Assembly (NCBI RefSeq): GCF_000719955.1
Contig: NZ_JOII01000013.1
Location: forward strand, 1 to 64,000
Length of the DNA stretch: 64,000 nucleotides
Origin: Streptomyces albidoflavus
GTDB taxonomy: Bacteria; Actinomycetota; Actinomycetes; Streptomycetales; Streptomycetaceae
Direction: 5' to 3'
The translations under genes and the position numbers were made by a program. The notes under the pieces were generated by a model. That model was given only the letters and a program-made list of their open reading frames with translations. It had not been told where the DNA came from and ran no database searches. Shown piece after piece: positions 23,495-31,940 of this stretch (within the stretch, counting starts at the first letter, position 1; each line of letters begins with the position of its first letter).

Positions 23495-26019
23495 TGCGGG
23501 TCCCGCTTTCCTGGCTGCGGGAGTACGTCGACCTCCCCGCCACCGAGACCGGCCGCGACGTGCAGGCCAAGCTGGTCGCCGCCGGCCTGGAGGTCGAGAC
23601 GGTCGAGCAGCTCGGCGCCGGCCTCACCGGCCCCCTCGTCGTCGGCGAGGTGCTGACCATCGAGGAGCTGGAGGGGTTCAAGAAGCCCATCCGCTTCTGC
23701 ACCGTCGACGTCGGCACCGCCAACGGCACCGGCCTGCCGCAGGAGATCGTCTGCGGCGCCCGGAACTTCGCGGTCGGCGACAAGGTCGTCGTCGTGCTGC
23801 CCGGCGCCGTCCTCCCCGGCGACTTCGCCATCGCCGCCCGCAAGACCTACGGCAAGGTCTCGCACGGCATGATCTGCTCCAGCGACGAGCTGGGCATGGG
23901 CTCCGACGGCGACGGCATCATCGTGCTCCCCCCGGAGTACGAGCCCGGCACCGACGCCATCGAGCTGCTGGAGCTGGCCGACGAGGTCCTCGACATCGCC
24001 GTCACCCCCGACCGGGGCTACTGCCTGTCGATGCGCGGCGTCGCCCGCGAGACCGCCACCGCCTACGGCCTGCCGCTGCGCGACCCGGCCCTCCTCGACG
24101 TCCCCGGCCCCAACGCCGAGGGCCACCCCGTCGAGGTCGCCGACCCCTTCGGCTGCGACCGCTTCACCGCCCGCACCGTCAGCGGCCTCAACCCCGAGGC
24201 CCGCTCGCCGATCTGGCTGCGCCGCCGCCTCCAGAAGGCAGGCATGCGGCCGATCTCGCTCGCCGTCGACATCACCAACTACGTGATGCTCGAAGTGGGC
24301 CAGCCGCTGCACGCCTACGACCGCTCCCGCGTCCAGGGCGCCCTCGGCGTCCGCCGCGCCGAGCCCGGCGAGAAGCTCACCACCCTCGACGGCGTCCGCC
24401 GCACCCTCGACCCCGAGGACCTCGTCATCACCGACGAGCGCGGCGTCATCGGCCTCGCCGGGGTCATGGGCGGCGCCGACACGGAGATCGCCGACGCGGC
24501 CCCGGACCCGCAGACCGGCCGGGTCTCGGGCACCACCGAGGTGGTGATCGAGGCCGCGCACTTCGACCCGATCGCCATCGCGCGTGCCGCCCGCCGCCAC
24601 AAGCTGCCCTCCGAGGCGTCCAAGCGCTTCGAGCGCGGCGTCGACCCGCTGGCCGCCCCCGCCGCCGCCCAGCGCACCGTCGACCTGCTGGTGCTGCTCG
24701 CGGACGGCACCGCGGGCGCCGGGGTCACCGAGGTCATCTCGCCCTCGGCCCCGCACACCGTCGCGATGCCCGCCGACCACCCCGCCAAGGTGGCCGGGGT
24801 CGCCTACGACCGGGAGACCGTCGTCCGCCGCCTCCAGCAGGTCGGCTGCGACGTCTACGGCCAGGACGACCTGGTCGTCACCGTCCCGTCCTGGCGCCCC
24901 GACCTGCGCGCCCCCAACGACCTCGCCGAGGAGGTCATCCGGCTGGAGGGGTACGAGAACCTCCCGTCCACCCTGCCGAAGCCGCCCGCCGGGCGGGGCC
25001 TCACCGACCACCAGCGGCTGCACCGCCGCATCGGCCGCGCGCTGGCCGCAGCGGGGTACACCGAGGCGCTGAACTACCCGTTCATCTCCGAGCAGGTCCT
25101 CGACCAGCTCGGCCTCGCCGCCGACGACCCGGCCCGCCGCGTCGTCACCCTGGTCAACCCGCTCTCCGACGAGGAGCCGGCGCTGCGCACCACGCTGCTG
25201 CCCGGCCTCCTCGGCGCGCTCCGCCGCAACGACGGCCGGGGCAGCCACGACCTGGCCCTCTTCGAGACCGGCCTGGTCTTCCACCCGAGCGGGCACCCGC
25301 CCGTCGCCGAGCGGCTGCCGGTCGACCACCGGCCCACCGACGAGCAGCTCGCCGCCATCAACAAGGCCCTGCCCGTCCAGCCCCGGCACGCCGCCGTCGT
25401 CCTCGCGGGCGCCCGCGAGCAGGCCGGCTGGTGGGGCAAGGGGCACCCGGCCGACTGGGCCGACGCCGTCGAGGCGGCCCGGCTGATCGCCCGCGAGTCC
25501 GGCACCGAGCTGCTGATCCGCGCCGGTCAGTACGGCCCGTGGCACCCCGGCCGCTGCGCCGAACTGGCCGTCGTGATCGACGGTGACGAGCGCGTCGTGG
25601 GCCACGCCGGTGAGCTGCACCCGCGTGTCCTGAAGGCGCTGGGCCTGCCCGCGCGCACCTGCGCGATGGAGATCGACCTGGACGCCGTCGAGGCGGCGGG
25701 CACCGGCACCGTCGAGGCGCCGCGCATCGCCACCTTCCCGGTCGCCACCCAGGACGTCGCGCTCGTCGTCGACGCCGGGGTCCCGGCCGCCGAGGTGGAG
25801 GCCGTGCTGCGCGAGGGCGCGGGTGAACTCCTGGAGTCCATCCGCCTGTTCGACGTCTTCACCGGCGAACAGCTCGGCGAGGGCCGCAAGTCGCTCGCCT
25901 ACGCGCTGCGCTTCCGCGCCGCCGACCGGACGCTGACCGTCGAGGAGGCCAGCGCCGCCCGCGACGCCGCCGTCGCCCTCGCGGCCGAGCGGACCGGCGC
26001 CGTGCTGCGCGGAGCCTGA
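23494..26019 (+). CDS. pheT: Phenylalanyl-tRNA synthetase beta subunit
   Basis: 841 residues. The tRNA-binding EMAP-type domain is at about 40-155 ([24 protein letters not shown]), followed by the B3/B4 editing domain that hydrolyses Tyr-tRNA-Phe, the B5 domain, a catalytic-like core ([15 protein letters not shown]...[11 protein letters not shown]) and the C-terminal anticodon-binding FDX-ACB domain (about 745-841; [30 protein letters not shown]). The ATG overlaps the pheS stop by one base, giving tight translational coupling for equal subunit production. Confidence 0.97.
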   Translation: MRVPLSWLREYVDLPATETGRDVQAKLVAAGLEVETVEQLGAGLTGPLVVGEVLTIEELEGFKKPIRFCTVDVGTANGTGLPQEIVCGARNFAVGDKVVVVLPGAVLPGDFAIAARKTYGKVSHGMICSSDELGMGSDGDGIIVLPPEYEPGTDAIELLELADEVLDIAVTPDRGYCLSMRGVARETATAYGLPLRDPALLDVPGPNAEGHPVEVADPFGCDRFTARTVSGLNPEARSPIWLRRRLQKAGMRPISLAVDITNYVMLEVGQPLHAYDRSRVQGALGVRRAEPGEKLTTLDGVRRTLDPEDLVITDERGVIGLAGVMGGADTEIADAAPDPQTGRVSGTTEVVIEAAHFDPIAIARAARRHKLPSEASKRFERGVDPLAAPAAAQRTVDLLVLLADGTAGAGVTEVISPSAPHTVAMPADHPAKVAGVAYDRETVVRRLQQVGCDVYGQDDLVVTVPSWRPDLRAPNDLAEEVIRLEGYENLPSTLPKPPAGRGLTDHQRLHRRIGRALAAAGYTEALNYPFISEQVLDQLGLAADDPARRVVTLVNPLSDEEPALRTTLLPGLLGALRRNDGRGSHDLALFETGLVFHPSGHPPVAERLPVDHRPTDEQLAAINKALPVQPRHAAVVLAGAREQAGWWGKGHPADWADAVEAARLIARESGTELLIRAGQYGPWHPGRCAELAVVIDGDERVVGHAGELHPRVLKALGLPARTCAMEIDLDAVEAAGTGTVEAPRIATFPVATQDVALVVDAGVPAAEVEAVLREGAGELLESIRLFDVFTGEQLGEGRKSLAYALRFRAADRTLTVEEASAARDAAVALAAERTGAVLRGA

Positions 26020-26025
26020 CACAGG

Positions 26026-26052
26026 GGGTGCCCCGGCCGGTCCGGGGCACCC
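26026..26052. terminator. First terminator hairpin after pheT
   Basis: Perfect 11-bp stem GGGTGCCCCGG (26026-26036) with 26042-26052, 5-base loop, immediately after the pheT stop. Confidence 0.75.
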
Positions 26053-26099
26053 ACCCGGCGTACCACCCGCCCCCCAGGGGGCACGGAACGCCACGAGAA

Positions 26100-26129
26100 G
26101 GGGCCCACCCGGCACTCCGGGCGGGCCCC
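26100..26129. terminator. Second terminator hairpin after pheT
   Basis: A 13-bp stem with one mismatch (26100-26112 with 26117-26129), 4-base loop. Together with the preceding hairpin it makes a tandem terminator in the 261-base gap before the phosphatase gene. No gene is seen in that gap. Confidence 0.65.
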
Positions 26130-26280
26130 TCACTCGTTCGGGTGGGAACCCGGTCCACCCCGGCCGCGTCGCCGCCACCGCCGGACACAATCAGTCCGGC
26201 CGAAGGGGTGGGCCCCACCGGGTACGGTGCGCGGTGCACCGGCTCTCCGACCCCCGGCCACCCCTCAGGGAGGCCGTCGG

Positions 26281-27381
26281 ATGTTCCGTACCAAGCCTGG
26301 CAGCCGCGAAGCGCGGCCCCGAGCGGCCGGCGCCGCCCGGCCTGCCCGGCACCACCCCCTCACCTCCCTCGCCCCCGCCCTGCTCTGGGGCGCCGCCGTC
26401 CTCGGCTACAAGTACGCCTGCCCCTTCGCCCAGCGCGACGACCTGCCGAGCCGGATCGCCACCAGCGCCGTCCTCTTCGTGGTCGGCGCGGTGCTCATCA
26501 TCCGCATCCACCGCAGCCTGCTGCGGGACCTGCGGCGGATCGACGAGGTGGCCGGAGCCGCCCAGGGCGTCCTGCTCCGCCCCCTCCCCGCCCGCCTGGA
26601 CGGCCTCACCCTCGCCGCCCGCCGCTTCTCGGCCCACCCCGCCGCGACCGTCGGCGGCGACCTCTACGAGGCGGTCGCCAGCGACCACGGCGTCCGCGTC
26701 GTCATCGGCGACGTGCGGGGCTCGGGACTGACCGCCATAGGTACCGTCGCCACCGTCCTCGGCAGTTTCCGCGAGGCCGCCCACGACGAACCGGCCCTCG
26801 GCGGAGTCCTGCGCCGCCTCGACCGGGCCCTCGACCGCGAACTGCGCCGCCGCGCCCGCCTGGAACATCCCTCAGGAGGCCCGGCCGAAGCGGGACACCC
26901 GCTCGCCGAGGAGTTCGTGACCCTGCTCCTGCTGGAGATCCGCCCCGACGGCACCCTCCTCACCGTCAACTGCGGCCACCCCTGGCCCCACCTGCTCTCG
27001 GCCGGCGCCGAACCCCTCAGCCACGCCGACCCGCTCCCGCCGCTGGGCCCCTTCCCGCTCCCCACCGACCTGCCGGTACGCCACTGCGGCCGCCTCCTGC
27101 CCGGCCAGGCCTTGGTCCTGCACACCGACGGGGTCGAGGACGCCCGCGACCCCTCCGGCCGCTTCTTCCCTCTCGTGGACACCCTCTGCTCCATCGCGAA
27201 CGGCCCGTTCACCGCCCGGACGGCGGCCTCCGACATCCAGGCGGCCCTCCTCGCCCACAGCCAGGGCCCACCCACCGACGACGCCGCCGTCCTGGTCCTG
27301 TGCTCCGAACCCTCCCGAACGGTCCCGCCCCAGTCCACCGGCCACGAACCCTGCTCGGCGGCAGAGCCGTCGGTGCAGTGA
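26281..27381 (+). CDS. Membrane-anchored PP2C-type (SpoIIE) serine phosphatase
   Basis: 366 residues. Two membrane helices near the N-terminus (about 28-50 and 60-80) anchor a cytoplasmic SpoIIE/RsbU-type phosphatase domain (about 95-345). Its metal-binding and structural motifs are visible: ATVGGDLYEA, VIGDVRGSG, LHTDGVEDARD and DDAAVLVL. Enzymes of this type dephosphorylate anti-anti-sigma factors and so activate alternative sigma factors; Streptomyces has many. There is no sensor domain beyond the helices and no sigma or anti-sigma partner nearby, so its target is unknown. GGGAGG lies seven bases before the ATG. Confidence 0.88.
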   Translation: MFRTKPGSREARPRAAGAARPARHHPLTSLAPALLWGAAVLGYKYACPFAQRDDLPSRIATSAVLFVVGAVLIIRIHRSLLRDLRRIDEVAGAAQGVLLRPLPARLDGLTLAARRFSAHPAATVGGDLYEAVASDHGVRVVIGDVRGSGLTAIGTVATVLGSFREAAHDEPALGGVLRRLDRALDRELRRRARLEHPSGGPAEAGHPLAEEFVTLLLLEIRPDGTLLTVNCGHPWPHLLSAGAEPLSHADPLPPLGPFPLPTDLPVRHCGRLLPGQALVLHTDGVEDARDPSGRFFPLVDTLCSIANGPFTARTAASDIQAALLAHSQGPPTDDAAVLVLCSEPSRTVPPQSTGHEPCSAAEPSVQ

Positions 27382-27391
27382 GACGACCCCA

Positions 27392-27411
27392 CCGGTTTCA
27401 CCGGAAACCGG
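27392..27411. terminator. Terminator after the SpoIIE-type phosphatase
   Basis: CCGGTTTC (27392-27399) pairs with GAAACCGG (27404-27411) around a 4-base loop, 10 bases after the stop. Outer GACCC and GGGTC can extend the stem with a small bulge. Confidence 0.6.
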
Positions 27412-27422
27412 GTCGGTGCGGC

Positions 27423-27761
27423 CTCGGCCTACTGGAGAGCCGTCACTCTCCGGGCCGCTCCGGCACCATCACCAAGGGCGCCGAGCGCACCGGGCAGCAC
27501 TGGGGGAGGCAGGTGGTCGTCCAGGTGCCGACCGCGACGCTGCGGCAGATCAACAAGGTGCTCGGCAGGAACTTCGTCACGGAGTACGGGACCAGGCAGG
27601 GCATCGTCGTCCTGGGCCGGGTCGCGCCGTTCGGTATCGGCGCGGTGATCGGCGGCGGCGCCAACGCGGCCCTCGCCTCCCTGGCGGTCAGGGCGGGACG
27701 CCGCGCCTTCGGCCCGGCACCGGAGCAGTGGCCGGCGTCCTGGGACGAGCCGCTGGACTGA
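27423..27761 (+). pseudogene. C-terminal remnant of an EcsC-like protein
   Basis: About 110 residues, open to a proper stop: WGRQVVVQVPTATLRQINKVLG, then NFVTEYGTRQGIVVLGRVAPFGIGAVIGGGAN, ending WDEPLD. This resembles the C-terminal end of actinobacterial EcsC-family proteins, from memory of that family. Upstream sequence in the same frame is not related to it and no proper start or SD is seen. It looks like the decayed tail of a deleted gene, left between the phosphatase and the TetR gene. The codon bias over the last 80 codons is still strong, so the loss may be recent or a short product may still be made. Confidence 0.5.
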
Positions 27762-27806
27762 CCTGGCGTCATGCGGCCCGGGCGAATGGGCCCGAGCGGT
27801 GGGTGG

Positions 27807-28454
27807 TCAGCCGGCCTGACGCCGCCGGGAGCCCGCCTCGGCGGCGTCGAGTGCCGGGGCGAGAGGGGCGAGGGCGGCGCGGAGCAGGTCGGGCAGGGAG
27901 CCCGACGGGATGACGAGCCGGTCCGGCGCGGTCGACGGCGCGGGGGCGGTGCCGAGCCACTGGTGCAGGGCGATGCGCACGGCGGCGGCCACCGCGGCCG
28001 CCAGCACCGGGGCGGTGGGCGTCGTGGTGTCGTCGAGGCGCCGGCCGATCGCGTCGGCGAGGGGGCCCTCCAGCTCCGTCGCGGCCTCCAGGAAGGCCTC
28101 GCGCAGGGGCGGCGTCGCGGTGACCAGGAAGCGCTCGGTGTCGCCCGGCTCGGTGTACCGCGCCAGGATCGCGCCGGTCAGGGCGTCGGCGAGGGAGGTG
28201 TGGGCGGGTGCCGCCGTGACCTCCTCGGCGATCCGTGCCTCCCGCTCGGCGGTGATGGCGGCGACGATCGCCTGCTCGCGGCTGGAGAAGTAGTTGTTGT
28301 ACGTCCTCGGGGAGACCCCGGCGGCGTCCGCGATGTCGTCCACCCGGACGTTCTCGGGTCCGTGCTCCAGGGCCAGCCTCAGCGCCGCCTCGCGCAGCGC
28401 CGCCCTGGTCGCCTGCTTCTTCTGCTCACGCAGTCCGGTCCGCCTCGTCGTCAC
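27807..28454 (-). CDS. TetR-family regulator
   Basis: 215 residues. The N-terminal helix-turn-helix is at about 10-60 (REAALRLALEHGPENVRVDDIADAAGVSPRTYNNYFSSRE); the helical C-terminal ligand domain follows. The start is the GTG at 28452-28454 (VTTRRTGLREQKK). GAGAAT ends six bases upstream, again a leaderless pattern. It is divergent from the TIM-barrel gene at 28574. A perfect palindrome over that gene's -35 region is its probable operator, implying repression of the neighbour and perhaps autoregulation. Confidence 0.87.
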   Translation of the reverse strand: MTTRRTGLREQKKQATRAALREAALRLALEHGPENVRVDDIADAAGVSPRTYNNYFSSREQAIVAAITAEREARIAEEVTAAPAHTSLADALTGAILARYTEPGDTERFLVTATPPLREAFLEAATELEGPLADAIGRRLDDTTTPTAPVLAAAVAAAVRIALHQWLGTAPAPSTAPDRLVIPSGSLPDLLRAALAPLAPALDAAEAGSRRRQAG

Positions 28455-28499
28455 GCCCGCATTCTCCCAGCTCCGCCACGCATCCGTGAAAATGCGCGC

Positions 28500-28537
28500 A
28501 CGCAAACTTGCGTACACGCAATCTTTGCCTCTATGCT
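28500..28537 (+). promoter_or_regulatory. Promoter of the TIM-barrel gene with overlapping TetR operator
   Basis: ACGCAA-AC-TTGCGT (28500-28513) is a perfect 6-2-6 palindrome. Its right arm TTGCGT is also a plausible -35 element, 18 bases before TATGCT (28532-28537). A second partial repeat GCAA-tct-TTGC follows at 28518-28528. A repressor bound here would block the promoter directly. Confidence 0.6.
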
Positions 28538-28573
28538 CGTATTCCGGCAGAGGCGACAGATGGGGACAGATTC

Positions 28574-29602
28574 GTGCGCGCCAAAGGCATTTGCTATGAC
28601 ACCGGCTTCCTCCGCCCTGGAAGCAACTCGCGGACGCGGTTCGATTCCGGCCTGGTCAGGAGAGAGCTGACCGTCATCCGGGACGACCTCCACTGCGACG
28701 CCGTCCACCTCACCGGCGGTGATCCGGAGCGCCTGGAGCTGGCGGCCCGTCACGCCGCCGACCTGGGGCTGGAGATCTGGTTCTCGCCCTATCCGCTGGA
28801 GCTGGGCACCGAGGAGATACTGCGGCTCCTCGCCGACTGCGCCGAACGGGCCGAGCGCATCCGGCGGCGGGGCGCCGAGGTCGTGTTCGTCACCGGCGTC
28901 GAGCTGAGCGTCATGAACCAGGGGTTCCTCGACGGTGCCGACACGGAGGAGCGCCTCACCTGGCTGCTGGCCGATCCGGAGCTGCGGGCCGACCGCATGG
29001 CGACGGCGAGTACCCGCGTCAACGCCTTCCTGCGTGATGCCGTGACCGTCGTCCGCGAACGCTTCCACGGCAGCATCACCTACGCCGCCATCCCGTTCGA
29101 AGGCGTCGACTGGAGCCCGTTCGACTTCGTGACCTACGAACTCATCCGCTCGGCCGAGGTCGCCGACCGCTTCCGCGAAGGCGTGCGCGGCCTCACCGCC
29201 CAGCGGAAGCCGGTCGCCGTCACAGGCTTCGGCACCGCTACCTGGCGAGGGGCGGGGGAGGTGGCGCCGCGCAGCATGGAGGTGCTCGAGAACGACCCGG
29301 TGACCGGCGCCCCCCTCCGGCTGACCCGCGCCTGCGAGCGCGACGAGGAGGGCCAGGCGGCCTACCTCCGCGAGCTGCTGGAGATATTCGACAGCGAGGG
29401 CGTCGACAGCGCCTTCGTCTTCCTCTTCGCCCTCGACAACCTGCCGCACCGCCCGGACGGAGACCCACGCGACGACCTCGACCTGGCCAGCCTCGGCATC
29501 GTCAAGGTTCTCGAAGGCGGCTGCGGCGAGACCTATCCCGACATGCCCTGGGAGCCGAAGGCGGCCTTCGCGGCGGTCGCGGAGTGCTACGGAGGTGGAT
29601 GA
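28574..29602 (+). CDS. TIM-barrel protein of the group labelled abortive infection protein
   Basis: About 342 residues beginning VRAKGICYDTGF. It has barrel-like segments: DAVHLTGGDPERLELAARHAADLGLEIWFSPYP, GAEVVFVTGVELSV with a conserved Glu, ITYAAIPFEGVDWSPFDFV, and AFVFLFALDNLPHR. The layout resembles glycoside hydrolase TIM barrels with acidic residues at strand ends. Streptomyces homologues are often named abortive infection protein, but I know of no experiment establishing phage defence, and no Abi domain motif is visible. No signal peptide is seen, so it is cytoplasmic. It is controlled from a promoter overlapped by a TetR operator. The function is unknown; a sugar-related or defence role are both possible. 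Confidence 0.75.
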   Translation: MRAKGICYDTGFLRPGSNSRTRFDSGLVRRELTVIRDDLHCDAVHLTGGDPERLELAARHAADLGLEIWFSPYPLELGTEEILRLLADCAERAERIRRRGAEVVFVTGVELSVMNQGFLDGADTEERLTWLLADPELRADRMATASTRVNAFLRDAVTVVRERFHGSITYAAIPFEGVDWSPFDFVTYELIRSAEVADRFREGVRGLTAQRKPVAVTGFGTATWRGAGEVAPRSMEVLENDPVTGAPLRLTRACERDEEGQAAYLRELLEIFDSEGVDSAFVFLFALDNLPHRPDGDPRDDLDLASLGIVKVLEGGCGETYPDMPWEPKAAFAAVAECYGGG

Positions 29603-29637
29603 GCGGGGAGCCGGCGCGACCGGCGGTGGTACGCGCG

Positions 29638-29671
29638 AAGGCCGCCCCTTCGCGGCGGAAAAGGCGGCCTT
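29638..29671. terminator. Bidirectional terminator between convergent genes
   Basis: AAGGCCGCC (29638-29646) pairs with GGCGGCCTT (29663-29671). A smaller nested hairpin (CCGC/GCGG) fills the loop. It lies between the TIM-barrel gene and the convergent dehydrogenase. Confidence 0.65.
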
Positions 29672-29731
29672 GATGTCGCGCGGGCTACCGGGCCCGTGGT
29701 GGCCGGGGCTCGTGCGGCCCTCGGCGCCGGC

Positions 29732-30592
29732 TCACTGGTAGGCGTAGAACCCGGAGCCCGTCTTCCGGCCCAGCCGGCCCGCGTCGACCATGCGCTGGAG
29801 GAGCGGGGGAGCGGCGTACAGGGGCTCCTTGTACTCGGCGTACATGGAGTCGGCGACCGAGGCGACCGTGTCGAGGCCGATCAGGTCGGAGAGCTTGAGG
29901 GGGCCCATGGGGTGGGCGCAGCCGAGTTCCATGCCGTTGTCGATGTCCTCGCGGCTGGCGATGCCGGACTCGAACATGCGGATGGCGGAGAGGAGATAGG
30001 GGATGAGCAGCGCGTTGACGACGAAGCCGGAGCGGTCCTGGGCGCGGATCGCGTGCTTGCCGAGGAGCTTCTCCACGACGGCCTGGGCGCGGCTGATGGT
30101 GCCCTCGGAGGTGGTCAGTGCCGGGATCAGCTCCACCAGGCTCTGGATGGGAGCCGGGTTGAAGAAGTGGATGCCGATGACCTGGTCCGGGCGGCTGGTC
30201 GCCACGGCCAGCTTGACCAGCGGAATGGAGGAGGTGTTGGAGGCCAGGATGGCGTCCTCGCGGGTCACGACCTGGTCGAGGACCTGGAAGATCTCCGTCT
30301 TGACCTGCTCGTTCTCCACCACGGCCTCGATCACGAGGTCGCGGTCGGCGAACTCGCCTAGGTCGGTGGTGAAGGTCAGCCGCTCCAGGGTCTCGTTCAG
30401 CTCGTCCTCGGTGATCTTCCCGCGCGCCGCAGCCTTGGTCAGGGAGTTCTGCAGGCGGGTGCGGCCGATCTCCAGGGCCTCGCCGGTGGTCTCGGCGACC
30501 ATCACGTCGAGCCCGGACCGGGCGAACACCTCGGCGATGCCCGCTCCCATCTGGCCGCAGCCGACTACGCCGACGCGTGCGATATCCGCCAT
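29732..30592 (-). CDS. 3-hydroxybutyryl-CoA dehydrogenase
   Basis: 286 residues. The Rossmann site VGVVGCGQMGAGIAEVFA is at about 7-24, catalytic His is in VIGIHFFNPAP, LASNTSSI is near 120, and the C-terminal helical domain has HPMGPLKLSDLIGLDTV. It oxidises (S)-3-hydroxybutyryl-CoA to acetoacetyl-CoA or the reverse, in fatty-acid breakdown or butyryl-CoA supply for ethylmalonyl-CoA and polyketide precursors. It stands alone with a 397-base upstream region. The start at 30590-30592 has GAGGGACGG upstream. Confidence 0.92.
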   Translation of the reverse strand: MADIARVGVVGCGQMGAGIAEVFARSGLDVMVAETTGEALEIGRTRLQNSLTKAAARGKITEDELNETLERLTFTTDLGEFADRDLVIEAVVENEQVKTEIFQVLDQVVTREDAILASNTSSIPLVKLAVATSRPDQVIGIHFFNPAPIQSLVELIPALTTSEGTISRAQAVVEKLLGKHAIRAQDRSGFVVNALLIPYLLSAIRMFESGIASREDIDNGMELGCAHPMGPLKLSDLIGLDTVASVADSMYAEYKEPLYAAPPLLQRMVDAGRLGRKTGSGFYAYQ

Positions 30593-30989
30593 CGAGTCCG
30601 TCCCTCGTGTCTCTCGCTGATCTTCGGACCGGCTACGTCCAGGGTGCGGACGTGCGCCTGAACGCTGAACGTTACTCCGGATGAGTGCTCCCGTGGCGAG
30701 GCGGGGCGTTCGCTCCGGCTCACAGAAAGCCCTATAGCAAGACAAGGGCCTTAAGAGTGATGAAAGGTGCGAAACGGATAAAAAGGGTGCATGGAGTCCG
30801 GGGTGCGCCGGTCTCGTGCGGGAAGGGCGGACGGGGTGATCGGCGGAGGCGGGGCGGTTCGGCTGTGAGTATCCGCACGCCTCGGTGCGGGATGGCGGGG
30901 GCTTCCGCGTGGCCGGGAGCAGTGGCGGTGCGTGACCGGGGCGCCGCACGGGGTGCCGGGTGATGGTTCCGTGCGGCGGGCCGGGGTGG
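30593..30989. other. 397-base intergenic region with an AT-rich core
   Basis: No gene with convincing codon bias. Near the dehydrogenase is an inverted repeat AACG-ctgaa-CGTT (30661-30673), a possible operator. Bases 30720-30792 are unusually AT-rich for the window (for example CTATAGCAAGACAAGGGCC and GGATAAAAAGGG) and probably hold the dehydrogenase promoter on the minus strand. Confidence 0.5.
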
Positions 30990-31940
30990 TCAGCCGCGGG
31001 CGCGCTGGGTGACGGCGATGCAGACCAGCACGCCCGTCGCCGCCAGCGGGGCCGCCCAGGTCAGCTCCTCGCCGAGCAGCCAGAACGACCAGACCAGCGT
31101 CATCAGTGGCTGGGCCAGCTGGAGCTGGCTGGCCCGGGCCACCCCGATCCCGGCCATGCCCCGGTACCAGACGTACAGCCCGAGGAAGGTCGACCCCGCG
31201 GCGACCCAGGCGAGGCCCACCGCGCCGTGCGGGCTCCAGTGGACCGGTTCCAGGCTGAGGGCGACCACCGATCCGGCGACCGTGACGGGCAGGCAGAGGA
31301 CCAAGGCCCAGCCGACCACCTGCCATCCGGGCATCAGGGCGGCGAGCCGGCCGCCCTCCGTGTAGCCGGCGGCGCAGACCAGCAGTGCGCCGAAGAGGTA
31401 CAGGTCGCCGGCGGACAGGGCGCCGCCGCTCTGCTGCCAGGTGAAGGCGGCCACCACCGCCGCCCCGGCCACGGCGGCCGCCCAGAAGACGCGCGAGGGG
31501 CGGTGGCCGGTCCGCAGTGCCGCGAGCGTCGCCGTGGTGAGCGGCAGCAGGCCCACCACGACGGCCGCGTGGGCGGTGGAGGAGGTGCCCAGCGCCAGCG
31601 TGGTCAGCAGGGGGAAGCCGATCACCACACCGCCGCCGACCACCGCGAGCCCGGCCCAGTGGCGCCGCTCCGGCAGCGGGACCCGCTGCGCCAGCAGGAA
31701 CACCGCGGCGACGGCGGCGGCCAGGACGCCGCGTACGGCCACCAGCGACCACGGGCCGAAGCTCTCCAGGCCCCACACGGTGGAGGGGAAGGTCAGGGAG
31801 AAGCAGAAGACGCCGAGCAGGGCGAGGGCGGTGCCGGAGCGGGGCCGGGTGCCCGGGCCCGACGACCGGGCGGCCGTGGGGGCGTGCGGGGGAGTGACCG
31901 CTTTCGCGGTGCGGGCGGTAGCGCTACTCTGTGCTCTCAT
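30990..31940 (-). CDS. EamA/RhaT (DMT) family transporter
   Basis: 316 residues with about ten membrane helices and two EamA repeats (about 37-165 and 185-312). Each begins with the typical pattern, for example GVFCFSLTFPSTVWGLESFGPWSLVAVRG. It is a cytoplasmic-membrane exporter or importer of metabolites or amino acids; the substrate is unknown. Its ATG (31938-31940) overlaps the ATG of the divergent MocR regulator (31939-31941) on the opposite strand. A TACGCT box on its strand ends five bases before the start, suggesting a leaderless mRNA. The MocR gene is its probable regulator. Confidence 0.85.
   Translation of the reverse strand: MRAQSSATARTAKAVTPPHAPTAARSSGPGTRPRSGTALALLGVFCFSLTFPSTVWGLESFGPWSLVAVRGVLAAAVAAVFLLAQRVPLPERRHWAGLAVVGGGVVIGFPLLTTLALGTSSTAHAAVVVGLLPLTTATLAALRTGHRPSRVFWAAAVAGAAVVAAFTWQQSGGALSAGDLYLFGALLVCAAGYTEGGRLAALMPGWQVVGWALVLCLPVTVAGSVVALSLEPVHWSPHGAVGLAWVAAGSTFLGLYVWYRGMAGIGVARASQLQLAQPLMTLVWSFWLLGEELTWAAPLAATGVLVCIAVTQRARG

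Noticed and set aside
23230..26190. Long open frame antisense to pheT
   Set aside because: Same cause: it mirrors pheS-pheT and has no start signal or recognisable domain.
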